The notes under the pieces are model-generated. The model was given only the letters and a program-made list of their open reading frames with translations, did not search any database and was not told the origin of the DNA. Of a stretch of DNA of 64,000 nucleotides, positions 1-11,625 are shown piece after piece; position 1 is the first letter of the stretch; each line of letters opens with the position of its first letter. Location: positions 275,009 through 339,008 of the forward strand of contig MU006240.1 of the NCBI GenBank assembly GCA_010093685.1, in the 5' to 3' direction. The translations under genes were made by a program, and so were the position numbers. The stretch comes from Ophiobolus disseminans. Lineage: Eukaryota > Ascomycota > Dothideomycetes > Pleosporales > Phaeosphaeriaceae.

Positions 1-1018
1 GCTCATAGACCCTGACCTCGGCTGGAAGCCCATCTGTGTGTTGGTGGCGGGCTCGCCCTGCGTCTGGCCTGGGGCGATGCCGGTGCTCGGGACGCCGGAG
101 GTGGGAGGGAAGCCATTCTGTATCGGCTGCGACGGTCGTGCTGTGGGGGCATTGGCGTGTGTCTCCTCGAAGTGCTGGAGCAGGTCGTGTAGCGAGGCGA
201 GGGTCAGGCCGCAGCAGGTGAAGTCCTTCATGAAGTTGGCCTCCATCTTGGGCAGGTACGACGACGAGTGGAACGAGGGCGACTGCCCGCTGGCGAAGGG
301 TGCAGGCGAGGTGCCGGCCATCATGATGCTGTGCAGCTGTTAATACCCGTCGCCACTTGCTGCTGGCGGTTGGTGATACTTACTCATCGCGGATCCACGA
401 ACCGACCGAGACTCCGCCCCAGCTCATGCCGCCAGCGAAGCTGCCCATGTTGGTGCTCTCTCGCCGGCCCCGGTCCTTCATGGAGATGGGGCGTGCACCG
501 CTGCCGTAGAAGGAGGAGCCCAGCATGCTGACGGAGGGGTGGCGCTCGCCCATGCCGGGGCGCTGGAACTCGAAGGCATTGGGGTTGAGCTGGCCGGGCG
601 TGTTGCTGGTGTCGCGGTTCGCCTCAGCCTCTCTCAGTGCGGACGTAAGGTTGGAGGTCTGGTTCTGTGGCGAGTGGGAGCCATAGCGCGGGGGCGTCTG
701 GATGTCGATGGGCGAGGCTATTTGAGCCATGCTGCGCGCGCCCTCTGGGAACAGGGGAAAGCTGCAGTCGCCCGCGTCCTCGAAGAGAAGCTCGCTGTCG
801 GGCAGCTCGTGGGCCACGAAGTCGTGCGGCTTGCGGTGCCACTGGTAGAAGAGGCCGGCGCTTGAGTCCTTGGGGCGGCCGAAGTGCGGCTCGGCGGGTT
901 GCTGCACGGGGGTGGTGATGGGGGTGCTCGCTGCAGTCGACTCTCGCGGCGAGTGGGAGAGGGGCGGCGGCGTCGTCTCGTGGGAATCCAGCTTCACGGT
1001 GTTAGAGGGAGGGTGAGA
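1..1018 (-). CDS. SFP1: Sfp1-like C2H2 zinc-finger transcriptional regulator (partial)
   Basis: This is the N-terminal part of a fungal split-finger regulator of the Sfp1 type, which in yeast controls ribosomal-protein and growth genes in the nucleus. Exons are 384..1018 and 1..328, separated by a 55-bp intron (329..383). Splicing joins SVGSWIRD to DIMMAGTSP, and exon 2 reads FTCCGLTLASLHDLLQHFE, a C2H2-like first finger typical of this family. The region before it is rich in Ser/Pro/Thr. The gene continues past the left edge, so the paired fingers are not seen. No in-frame ATG lies at the start of exon 384..1018. I placed an acceptor (TACAG) just above 1018, so the initiator exon lies further upstream and was not located. 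Family assignment is from recognised sequence; function is inferred. Confidence 0.8.
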
Positions 1019-4000
1019 CTGTACTCGGGGCGGGATGGCGACCTGGCGTGGTGGGAACGGGCTCCAGATGACTATGCGGCTGCGGGTGGCGTTGGGTGAA
1101 ACTTGAAACACACCTCGATCTTTTGTATTTTGTAAGAATGGCAGCGATGTTCGCAGGCACGGTCGTAGCGAAATGTTGTGTATACGGGCAATCTCCCGGG
1201 GCGCAGACTGGGCTATATGTTCCGCCGCGAAAGCGGTGACGGAAGACGCTCGTCTATGGACGGGCGGTAGCACTTTTGGACACGCTTGCCGAGTCCCAGC
1301 CAACCGACGGCAGGCGCTAGTGGGTCGCGTCGTCGGGGGAAATGCAACTGTGACGATGGAGCGATTAACGTTAATTTGCGGCGGGCGGGCGAGGGCACGG
1401 CGAGATGCTCTGGGAGTCTGGAGGCAGCAGATATGGCGCTCTTCAAGGCGACGTCTAGTCGCGACTTATCAAGGTGCCTCGGAGGTCGCGGCCGAGGCAA
1501 CTGAGCACGGCCACAGTTCGACTACTGGTACGCCCACGGCTCTGTCCTAGGTAGCTGTAGAGCCCGGCCTTGGTACCGCCCTGTCCATGCTCCCAAGCAG
1601 CACATGCCTCTGCCTCTGCCTCTGTGCGACATCTCCCGTCTTCTGGAAACCGGTCGGGCCTTCACACGCTGCTGACTATTCTCACGTGGCGCTGCTTCCC
1701 TCCGTCTTTGGGCCGCTCTTGCCCTCGACATGTCTGTTCCGAAGAATGTCCGCCACACGTCCAACCCCGCCACACTTGACTATCGTGAAACATTAGAGAC
1801 CTCTCGGGGTGGCTTCGAGTCTACGTGCCGCTGCAAGCGCAGTGCGCTGGATGCATGATAGTCCCCAAGCCCTGCCAGATGGGATTCATCAACAAGTCTT
1901 GGGCTGCCCTTGCCAGAATTTCTCGGCATCTTGCCACTGGTACTTGTACACTCTACTTCGTACGAACAATGCTCAGCAGTACTTCACCATTACAAGTCAC
2001 AAGTCATCCTCAATATCTCTGTTCAACCCCTCCACCTCGCTGTCGCCGGCCACATCGGCAGGATGCTGCAAGGGTAATCCGGCCTACGCTCGGCTGTCTA
2101 ACGTTCCTGGGCGGTCTCTTACACATGCAGTCCACACACAGTATCCGCTGCTATTAGCCTGCGGTACGTACTAAATTCACCTGCATGCCCACCTGTTGAC
2201 TGTCGGATCGTCCACAAGTACGGAGCATCATTAGAGCTGCGGCTGCCGTCGCATTACTATAGCTCGTGGCGCCGCTCCCGCCATGCCAGTCCAGCCCGAG
2301 GTGTCGTCTCTGTGATACTGCGCCCACAAGCTGCAATGCCGACGAGCTGAGAGCACACTGACCGCCTCTTGGCCATACCCTCGGTTGTGTGTGCTTCTTG
2401 GATGCTTCTTGCTGACTTACTTCGTGTCACGATTAATAGTGGTCTGCTCCTGCAGCCCTCGCGATGAGCCGACGCCGCACGCATGTCCAACACATCTCCA
2501 CAGTGCCACTCACCACTCACTCCAGCAACTGCCCCGAAACAAGGTACCCCACGGCGAGTGTGTAACCCTCCGCTAATTCTCGAGTCGTAGCCCATGCTTG
2601 GGTCAAGCCTCATCTCTCTCAGGCGGTACTCTACTGCTCTCGTGACCCGCGCCGAATACCGGACTGTCCCAAGACAGAAGACGGGCCTCATCGCAGCTAG
2701 CAAACCCCTGCAAGGACATGCACAGCTCCGGCATTTGGCTCATTTCACGCTTAAATGGCCGTTTATTGGACCCTGGAGCTGCTTTACATCCCACGTTTTG
2801 ACCAAAATGGGACTCTATGTTCACATGACACGGTATTTTGCAGCACGTCGATTTGACGTTGGCGCTCTATCCGACTTCACCTGCCACATTATACACACCG
2901 CCTTCTGGGGAAGCGTATACTTGGTTGCTAGGACAATGTATGGTATCAAGCTTGGAGCAGTGCATCCCGCAAGCGCTGGGCGCCATGTGTGAAGCCGGCG
3001 ACGTGCAGCCGTCGTGGTGATCGCGTCGTCCAGCAAGAGCTCAATCATCTAAGCCGCCAAGCCTAGTCAGATATGGAAGGCGCAGCCGGAACTGCTTCCG
3101 ACGCTATGCGGCGTCACTTCCGTTATTCCATTCGCTCCGTCGTCTGCCACGAACACATCGCAGCGCTCACTGTATAACGCTATACGCTCCAATCCGTTAT
3201 TCGCTTCTTTGCCATCCTTCATCACGCACTCAGCCTGGGTCAGCACACCAAGCAGCCACCTCTTTCCCAGCCCGTCCCCGCTTAGCGACATCATTGAAGC
3301 AACTGAACCGAACACACGTTCGCGACTTGTTGAGCATCTCATGCATTCCCGCTCCAGGTCCGCAATACTGCAATCAGTTAGTCACTGTTAGCTGCGAATC
3401 ACCGTTGCAGTCCCAGACTTAATGACGATATCCACTGTGCAGTAGCGCGCCGCTATCCCACTCTGGCTTGCTGACAGCCTGAAATCTATCCTAGTGTATC
3501 TTCATCTTCTCTCGCGTCGCCTGTCTTCCAGCTGTTAGTTGTACATGCAAGGCTTAGCGCAATGCATCTTCATGCAAGCCGTATTCTTTCCGTACCCATC
3601 CACTGCGCTTGTGGGATGTGCCGTTGACGCGGTTGTCGATGGGAAAGTTTAATCCAGTGGCAGTACTACAACCAATTCCAAGAAGTATGGCACGGTAAGC
3701 ACGTCTATCAATTTCTCCAACCCTTCGAGCTCTACACACTTGCGTTTCGCATTTCCTTTGCACTTATAACTCAAGTAATGACAGAAACCGACAATGGCGT
3801 GGGTTATCGATACCGTTAAATGTCTTATAAAGGTATCTTGGCATTGCCCCACACTACATGGTCATCACTATCTTGGTTTCGCATCAATTGCGGCCCTTCT
3901 AATCATCGTGGAGGGTTTGCGTCAAGACCGGATGCTCGACCCCTTCCAATCATGAGTGCGAGAGCGGTACCATTTCCATCCAACAAGGTGTTGATGTAGC

Positions 4001-5584
4001 TTTCTATCAACAGAGCTTTGCTATAGCATGTCCATCTCCAATACCTTCTGAGACCTCGTTGGCCACATGAGGCTGTTATGTTCACTTGCTGATCTACGTA
4101 GACTCGGTCGCATGCATAGCATTACTTTAACGACTCCCAGTAGCTCGGCTTATGGCTTCTCCAGATCGGGCCGACCACTTCTCATGGTCACGTTATCGGG
4201 CCGCAACGCTTGAATCCCCACTGACAGCCTCGCGCCGTGTTCTTGCCTGGGGCAACGACAACGGTATACCTCAATTGGTGTTTTCCGACCGATACTGCGT
4301 ACGTGTTTGCTCTCAGCGTCCGCGGGCGACACACACTGGGATCGACCTCTAGTCATCACTATCGGGCCTTCTATATCGAGTGACGTCGAGGGAACATCAA
4401 CTGGATCAATACAGCACAGACGCGATCGTGTTATCGGATATGTTAAGCGATAGTTCTTCCTCCATCTCCGGCTACAATGCCCTTCTGTTCTGATCTCTGA
4501 TTGTCGCCACTCATCGATTACAACGCCGAGCTGAGCTGGCGACGGATGCTCGTTATTGGGTACGGATTAAACCAGCTATACCCCGTACTCGCATCTCGAT
4601 TGCATGTTCCCAACAAAGCCACCGTCACTGGTACGTATTCGATCGATCGTGCGGATAACGATTCCCCGGGCATGCGCAATGACATACTCAACGCGCTTCC
4701 GCGACCTTAAACTACCGTCTGCTTCTCGAATAGACGCACGCATAGCTTTCTGCTCATGCGCGGGGCGGAAGCAATTGCCATCAGATGTCACGACTAGTGT
4801 GGAAATTAGGACAGCGCTAGTAGGGTGGTAGGTAATCTACAATCATTAAAGGAGGTGAGCAGTGGAATGAAGACTAATTGCCACAGCTACAGCACCTCAA
4901 GGCAAGCATGACTTCTTTCGAGCCATACGTTTCTTCCAGTGTCAACCCCATTCTCATGGTCTTCAACCACTGTTCTTTTATTTCTCTTCGCTTTCAAGGC
5001 CACTGCCTCAGAATGCTTTGCCTCCATATGAACATTCCTCGATTCAACGATCACAAGGACGAGCACGATGTTGCTCAGCTTCTCACAAATCGATTCAAGT
5101 TCTTTTGATCTCTTTCTAGGATGTCGCTCCAGAGGCAATCCGCCCTGCAGACAATCAGCCCACACTCGTGTACCTCATGGTTAACTATGTCAGGAAAGGC
5201 ATTGTCAAGATCACGAATAGTTGTCTACACGATATCGTGACTCTCAGAGCGGTTGAGACGCCGTGCTGACTGACCATGTTGACTCTCGTTGTCTTCAGTT
5301 TTCGAAAAGTCGTAGCTGGATTGGACCTGCATCTGCAAAGTGTCATAGACATAGCGTCGACGATTTGGTATTTCTTACATGATCTATACCCTAATTTCCA
5401 GCTTCATCTCCATCTTCAAGACCAGCCGGTCACGTGGTAGCTTTGTCGTATCTCGCATTGAGCGGGCTGCAACCTTCAGCCGCACCTTGGCATGTGCTCC
5501 CTGCCACAAGATGGCAAAGCTCACTCCTCCAATTTCCCTGGACATAAAGTGAGTTTCATCAAAGCTGTTTAGGGTTTGGCGACA
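1019..5584. other. Gene-free stretch (4.6 kb)
   Basis: No convincing coding region was found on either strand; open frames are short and have no recognisable domain. The part nearest 1-3 kb probably holds the promoter, leader and missing first exon(s) of the Sfp1-like gene. A tiny (GCCTCT)3 repeat lies near 1604-1622. No transposon ends or transposase remnants were recognised. Confidence 0.5.
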
Positions 5585-8128
5585 ATGGAGAAATTCAACG
5601 CTACTTCACCCTCCCCTCTATGGTCAGATCATCCCTTATTCGGCGAGCCGTCGTTTACTCCCGATGAAGACCTGGTTCCGCCCCGAGACTGCCGCACCCC
5701 AGAAGTTCCATGGGCTCCTAGATATGTAAATCAGATTCGGGAATGGATTGAAGCCTGTAACAAGCTTCACGGAAATGCTTGTGTCCCAGAACCGGTGCCA
5801 CGGCGGCCACCAGAAGATGTACCCCTCTGGCTTATCGATACGGACGAGCAGCGCATTGTCCCAGGCCTCTCCGCGCACCGATATCTTGCTCTGAGTTACG
5901 TTTGGCCAGAGAGTCGAGGATCTGCAGACTCTGCTGCAGCACCTCCGCCTCGTACACTGCTCCTCGACAATGCGAGTGTCGCGGACTTCCAGCAATCAGG
6001 CTTTCTCGGCAGCCCTGATACTGAGCAGCGTATACCTGCGGTCATTAGACATGCCATTGAGTTCACTTGTGCCTTGGGTGAAAGGTACCTGTGGGTAGAT
6101 AGGCTTTGCATTGTGCAGGATGACGTCGGTGATGGAGGGACGCTGAGTCAAGTAGGGAAGATGGACAAGATATATTCTGGAGCGTACTTGACGATCATCG
6201 CCGCTGCGACTGACAAGATGTACGAAAAGAGTGCCGCATTTGAGGGGCCAATCTACGAGTGGCCAATGTTTAAGACTGCCGACTCTCGACGACGGATGGA
6301 CTGGCGGGAGAGGGAAATCAGGTTCAGTTACGGAGCACCTGGAACCTTCCACTCAAAGATGAGCGAGGAACAGATTGTTGGGGTCATGAGTGCGCGGTAC
6401 GTGATGCTGTCGCGATCTCGCTGGGCCACGAGAGGTTGGACGTATCAGGAGCAGATCTTGTGCAAGAGGGCTGTCGTGTTCATCGAGAGCGGTTTCTTTT
6501 GGGACTGCCATTGCTGCGTGTGGGATGGGGTCGACCTCTTCCCTAGGCAAGATTTTGAGGGCATTGCCCTTCGCGCAGACATGGGACAGCGTCTCAACAC
6601 AAGGTCGTGGCCCGACTTCAGCCTCTATCTTGACCTAGTTTGCCCGTATAACGGCAGACAGTTCAGCTACCCGCAAGATGCGATGTTGGGAGTCACAGGC
6701 GTGCTGAATGCTTTGGATAAGTCTTTTCCAGGAGGATTCGTGTATGGCTTGCCGAGACTGTTTCTTGACCACGCACTTTTATGGCAGCCTTTCGGAACAG
6801 GGGAAAGGCGCGTGGATCGAAGCGAGGATGGTGTCGTCAAATCTAGTCTACCGTCGTGGTCATGGTCCGGCTGGCAATGCTACGTGGACCCTTGGAGCCT
6901 GTGTTCCGGTCTGTCGTACCTGCATACAGACCAGCAGCAACAGCGAGGCCGCAGCTGGCGTATGCGAAATCTTGTCCAGTGGCATCTCTTGAAAGACGAC
7001 GAAGCATCAGAGCCAATCTCAGAACCTCGCTTCTTCGATCAGCACATCGATATCAACCTCAAGTGCGGGACACTACCAGAAGGCTGGCGCTACTTACGAG
7101 AGGTTGACTACGACTCCCAAAAGAACATCGTCGGCACATCCTCATACTTCGTTCATGACACCGACCCCAACGCGTCCTTCACCCACCCAATTCCCCTCCC
7201 CACCACCTCCCCACACCACCCCCGTCCCAGCATCCCCCCATACCTAACCTGCACAACCACCAGCGCATCTCTCCTCCCTGCAACCCTCCTAAAAAAGTTC
7301 GCGAGTACCTCCTTCTGCTCCTTCGGGCCCTCCAAGATCTCCGTCTTCGAAGAAAAAATGTTCAAAGACGGCCCCCGCGACGGGAAAAACAGCCCCGTCC
7401 TCGTGCTCCAGACACTCACCGGTGTTTTTGCGGGCTTGCTACGCCTCATGAATAAAGACCCAGTCGACGAAGCAGCCCCGCTGGAATTAATCGCCATCTC
7501 AACCGGCTCCGCACAGGCACGCGACATGCGCGCATCGCTCGAATGGCGCATCTATGAGACCGCCTTCGACGCATACGAAAACGGAAGTTTCGGTCAGACA
7601 TTTCGATACATACCAGCTTGGATCAGTCGTAACGGCAAACTCGCGCTCCTGCACGACATTCACGCAGCTTTCACCGCTACCCGCGAACCGAGTCCCAGAA
7701 TCCTCGCCTCCTTCGCAGAAACAACGCAGCGCTGCCGCGCGTTAGATCCCGATCCCTTCGATAACCTTCTAGACAGCCGCTCGTCTTCTCCCACAGACAG
7801 AATCAATCCGGCCGAGTGGTTCCGCGCGCGTGAAGACGTGCTGGGCTTCGAGGGCGGGGATGGACTTTGGAGTCGACGTAGGCACACTAAGTCTGCGCAC
7901 GTTTTGTGGGCGATGGTAAGGCGTATGGTGGGGAATGGGCTGTTTTTTGAGATGGTGAAGGAGAAGGGGGAATCTGAGGAGCTGGAGGGAGATGAGGTGG
8001 TGTGTGAGTTCTATAATGTGTTGTGGGTGGAGCGGAGGGACGGGGTAGCGTATCGACGGGCATGCGGGTGGGTTACGAAGGGGGTGTGGGAGGCGAGTGC
8101 TGGGGAGGTGGAGGTTACGTTGGGATGA
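5585..8128 (+). CDS. HET-domain (heterokaryon incompatibility) protein
   Basis: Single-exon protein of 847 residues starting at the ATG at 5585 (MEKFNAT). HET proteins act in the cytoplasm in non-self recognition and can trigger programmed cell death on fusion of unlike hyphae. The HET core is intact: YLALSYVWPES near residue 100, RYLWVDRLCIVQDD near 175, IYSGAYLTIIAAA, and RSRWATRGWTYQE near 285. A CNKLHGNAC motif precedes the core, as in many HET proteins. The C-terminal 400 residues have no recognised domain. Codon use becomes strongly GC-rich from about 7.14 kb, and the last 250 bp are G-rich. The partner protein and allele specificity cannot be read from sequence. Confidence 0.88.
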   Translation: MEKFNATSPSPLWSDHPLFGEPSFTPDEDLVPPRDCRTPEVPWAPRYVNQIREWIEACNKLHGNACVPEPVPRRPPEDVPLWLIDTDEQRIVPGLSAHRYLALSYVWPESRGSADSAAAPPPRTLLLDNASVADFQQSGFLGSPDTEQRIPAVIRHAIEFTCALGERYLWVDRLCIVQDDVGDGGTLSQVGKMDKIYSGAYLTIIAAATDKMYEKSAAFEGPIYEWPMFKTADSRRRMDWREREIRFSYGAPGTFHSKMSEEQIVGVMSARYVMLSRSRWATRGWTYQEQILCKRAVVFIESGFFWDCHCCVWDGVDLFPRQDFEGIALRADMGQRLNTRSWPDFSLYLDLVCPYNGRQFSYPQDAMLGVTGVLNALDKSFPGGFVYGLPRLFLDHALLWQPFGTGERRVDRSEDGVVKSSLPSWSWSGWQCYVDPWSLCSGLSYLHTDQQQQRGRSWRMRNLVQWHLLKDDEASEPISEPRFFDQHIDINLKCGTLPEGWRYLREVDYDSQKNIVGTSSYFVHDTDPNASFTHPIPLPTTSPHHPRPSIPPYLTCTTTSASLLPATLLKKFASTSFCSFGPSKISVFEEKMFKDGPRDGKNSPVLVLQTLTGVFAGLLRLMNKDPVDEAAPLELIAISTGSAQARDMRASLEWRIYETAFDAYENGSFGQTFRYIPAWISRNGKLALLHDIHAAFTATREPSPRILASFAETTQRCRALDPDPFDNLLDSRSSSPTDRINPAEWFRAREDVLGFEGGDGLWSRRRHTKSAHVLWAMVRRMVGNGLFFEMVKEKGESEELEGDEVVCEFYNVLWVERRDGVAYRRACGWVTKGVWEASAGEVEVTLG

Positions 8129-8860
8129 GTGTGGAGGGGGGGTTGAGTGTCGTTGGGGGGGGGGGGTGTTGTGAGTTCTGGATGTATTACGATAGGTTCG
8201 ATTTGTATATGGTCTTATGTTACTCTCCTATAGGGGCGCTTTGCAAACTGACTCGTTATCCTGCTTGAACACGGCTGATAAGATGTTTATGTTCAGCTCA
8301 GCGAATAAGATATACTCTGGTGCGGATGGCGAAAGTCACCAAAAACCTGTTAAATGCCCAAAGTTCTGAATCGCTCTCGAACTGTAAATTTTTAAAGTTC
8401 TAGAATAGAGTGGTACTTTTGGAAGTCGCAATCCTGAGTCGTGGCTGATTCATCGTGCACGTCTTGACGAGGCTCAACGTCATCAACTCCAAGCCACCAC
8501 CACCTACAATCACACACTCAACACGGACCTTTCTTGACCCAGGCCATCGTATTTTCATCTCACATTGTTGTGCTCAATGCCATGGAAGAGCGTGCCGTTT
8601 GCGGCTGTCCGCGCAGCACAAAGAGAGTGCGCACATCACGCGTTCGCGGCGCGATAATTGTGTCGCTGATGCAGATGGTCGGTCTTCTTTTTGAGTTATC
8701 TCTACGTATCTCATAGCTCATAGCGTTGTCTTTCCTCAAATTGTAGCTTGGTGAATTCTTGCTGAGCACATTGCGTTGCACGCCTGCTAATGGAACAGAC
8801 CTGTCGATGCAAGCTCACCTTTCACCCAACATCTCGAATCAATGAACAATTGCCACAGAC
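8129..8860. other. Gene-free stretch with a 12-G homopolymer
   Basis: No gene was recognised. An uninterrupted run of 12 G lies at 8155..8166, just after the HET stop codon, in a G-rich strand. The rest is probably 3' flank of the HET gene and promoter of the next ORF. Confidence 0.5.
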
Positions 8861-9490
8861 ATGAGCGCATCTGAATCAGAAGACGGATGGAAAGCGGTAC
8901 CACCGCCAACTCTTCTGGACTTTGATCCCACGGGTCCGTATATTCGCAATGTTGGGATGTTTGCGTACAATTGGTTGAACAGCTGGTTTTCTCGTCTCGA
9001 CCGACATTTCGCGCCTCCTGTTGAGACACTCGTAACTGTAAAATTTCAATGTTATGAAGCGTCGCCCAAGAAAGATCTGGAGCGTAACGTCGTCTTTCGA
9101 TACCCTGGAGCAGACGAGCCAGGTGAAATCATTTACAAGATGCGAGCGGGTGATTGGATGCATGGCCCGCCATCTAGCCGGGGCGAAGATCTACTTGCCG
9201 GGAGATGGGACCTAGCCATTGGCACGATGCCTGACTTGAACACCTTCTCTTCAACGGATGAGGTGGAGATGAGGGTGTATAACTGGCCTGGAGATCTCAT
9301 CACCATACACGCTCGCGACTTCGATTACATCGAGCGATACACGCAAAACCAAGTGCTTTCGACACATACCGCGATCGACTGTTTAAGTCGCATACAGGCA
9401 AGCCAACTTGTTATGAGGCCAATCGATGAGGTTGAAGACTCGCACGAGTTGTATCGGTGGGCTGATATTGGCGAGTTTGAGCCTTTTTAG
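8861..9490 (+). CDS. Hypothetical protein, 209 aa
   Basis: Open frame starting at ATG 8861 (MSASESEDGWKAVPPP) with no stop for 209 codons and sensible amino-acid composition. I recognise no domain, signal peptide or membrane segment. It sits on the same strand directly before the broken kinase-like locus at 9585..11024. It may therefore be the N-terminal exon of that gene rather than a separate one, but no splice pair that keeps frame was found, so they are listed separately. It could be real or part of the same decayed locus. Confidence 0.5.
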   Translation: MSASESEDGWKAVPPPTLLDFDPTGPYIRNVGMFAYNWLNSWFSRLDRHFAPPVETLVTVKFQCYEASPKKDLERNVVFRYPGADEPGEIIYKMRAGDWMHGPPSSRGEDLLAGRWDLAIGTMPDLNTFSSTDEVEMRVYNWPGDLITIHARDFDYIERYTQNQVLSTHTAIDCLSRIQASQLVMRPIDEVEDSHELYRWADIGEFEPF

Positions 9491-9584
9491 ACTTTTATTT
9501 GGGCTTCGCTAACTTTTCATAGGTACGTGAATCTCCCCAAAAATATGTGACAAAACGCTGACTTTGGCCCACATGGTCTTGCAG

Positions 9585-11024
9585 AATGTAAATGGAGCTC
9601 ACGCGGACGGAATCAAATCATGACGGCTTCTCATCACTCGGATTACCACGTACAAGCAAGTTTCCAGCTGCAAGCCGGAGGATGGACTCAATTACTATTT
9701 CAACAGGTCTACGATGACGTCGAGCGGTCCAGAGATCATAAATCTATATTATATCGACTAGTTGTTGAAAAAGATGAGCAAAGACCGCACTTCTACTTGA
9801 ACTGCTGAACCTAACGTCTGGTACGAAATATTGATGGAAGGCCCAGACGACGCGACCTCGGACGCCGAAGAATATGAACCTTGTCATATTACGGCGCATA
9901 TCAATACTGCTTTGGGATTGTCTAGAGACGGTTCGAGATGGTGGTTCAAAAAGTTCTTCAAGGCAGTTGATGCACGGGACTGGGAGGGACCAATAACTAA
10001 TGACGAGCCTGGCGATATAACGAAGCAAGTGGTGAAGCTATTCATATGTGAGGCCCATGACGCCACCACAATCGATGTGAGTAACCCTTCGGTGCCATAA
10101 CAAATGCAAACTAACATAGGACGCTATCCAGCGCGTCATAGTAAAGACAGGAAGTATCACCGTCGACCAGCATGACATGAACAAGATCGAACGCTCTGAA
10201 CAACTATCCCACCTCGACGAACACAACTACATAATCAAATTCCGCGACTGGTCCCGACACGATGACTTCCCCATGAAACTCCACGCATACATCGCCTGGG
10301 CCCCTTACAGCGCTCTCAGCAGCCTTGTCCAAAGATTTTACCAAAGAAACAAGCCCGTCCCCGCATTCTTCATCTGGCTCATCATCCGCAACCTCGTGCG
10401 CGCCTGCCAGGTCGTCGAGTCCGCCGGCCTGATCCACCAGACATCAAACTCGACAACATCTTCCTCGACGCGCCGCGCGGAAACGCGGACTACCCGGCCT
10501 TCTGCAACCCCGTGCTCGGCGACTTCGACACCATGGTCAAACACGGTGACACGTTCAACTCACCCGTCGGAACGCGCGGATGGCTCACGTACGAACAACT
10601 CCCTCGAGGCTGGGGCACATCATCTGCGAAATTGCATGTGCAGGCTATCGGCCTCGTCACGTGAGCGCTCTGGTGTCGCAAGTTGCGCGGCACGGACAAC
10701 GGCACAGGCTTAGGCAACGTAGAGCAATTGCCGTGTTCGGACGAGACGCCTTTTCCTGGCGAAGGAGACGCCAAGACGTATTCGGTGCGGCTGCGTGAGA
10801 TTATTCGTTGGTGTATGAAGCCCTTTTTGAGTGAGAGACCGACGCTGGAGCAATTAGGTGCAGAGGCGGACGAGGTGCTTAGACTGCTGGAGGAGTCGAG
10901 GTGTCCAGGTGTTAAGACGATGGAAGAGCATCAGTTGCCGCTGGAGATGCATTTGGATTTGGGCGTGGAGAGGTGGGAGGTTGGAGGGATGTCGACGACG
11001 AAGAGGAGGGATGGGGAGGAGTGA
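9585..11024 (+). pseudogene. Decayed protein-kinase-like gene
   Basis: Kinase-family pieces are spread over different frames. Exon pieces 9585..10076 and 10120..11024 are separated by a good 43-bp intron (10077..10119) that joins ATTID to DAIQRVIVKTGSI. The kinase core then reads HLDEHNYIIKF, ESAGLIHQ, DIKLDNIFLD (HxD-K-N catalytic loop) and LGDFD (DFG-like), followed by an APE-like segment and RPTLEQL. Three lesions are visible: a 1-nt shift near 9800-9806, a missing base at 10439/10440 inside the catalytic loop, and an in-frame TGA at 10662..10664 where TGG would fit. The C-terminal end reads on to a normal stop. Sequencing error cannot be excluded, but three lesions point to a pseudogene. 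An unusual active product could only arise by frameshifting, which I see no reason to invoke. Confidence 0.7.
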
Positions 11025-11625
11025 GAGTTGTAGGCAAGGTGTCATGAATGTAAAGATTAACGACTATAACACATTCCTATGTTGAGAGATGCGGAGAAGA
11101 ATGTAAGCGCATGTTTTGTTCATCAGTGCTCGTTGCAGTCGATCCTCAACGGTATCCATAGTGGTAGCAATAGATTCATAAAGAATCGATGTTGTAATGA
11201 AAGACGTAGTGTGTTTACTCAGGGCCAGAACAGTAGCAGCGCCACGCACGGAACTCGCCTATTCTGCACAGAATTGATTGTGAGGGTTCGGATGAGCAAT
11301 CTACAACTCTCGGTATATCAGGAAATTATCAACATATTGCGGCATAGTCGTCATGCGCCCAAATCTCCCATATTCCAGATCCGATGCAATCTAGCCCTGG
11401 GGATCTCCGCATATTTCACATTTGTAGTCAGTCGTCAGAGATCGAGCGAGCAAGAACAAACCTAAGCTCTGCTCTGTTACGCTGGCAGCTGTATGCTATG
11501 GAAAAATGTTTTGGCTGGCGACGAAGGCACCTCATTGCGGTTATCACGATTCTAAGTGCATACAGTCTCCAACCGAAAAGCGAAACAAAATCGCCTCGTA
11601 TTGTAAACGACGGAAGCCTCGGTAT
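11025..11625. other. Gene-free stretch
   Basis: Intergenic region between the convergent kinase pseudogene and the chitin-binding gene. No domain-bearing frame or repeat was seen. Confidence 0.5.
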
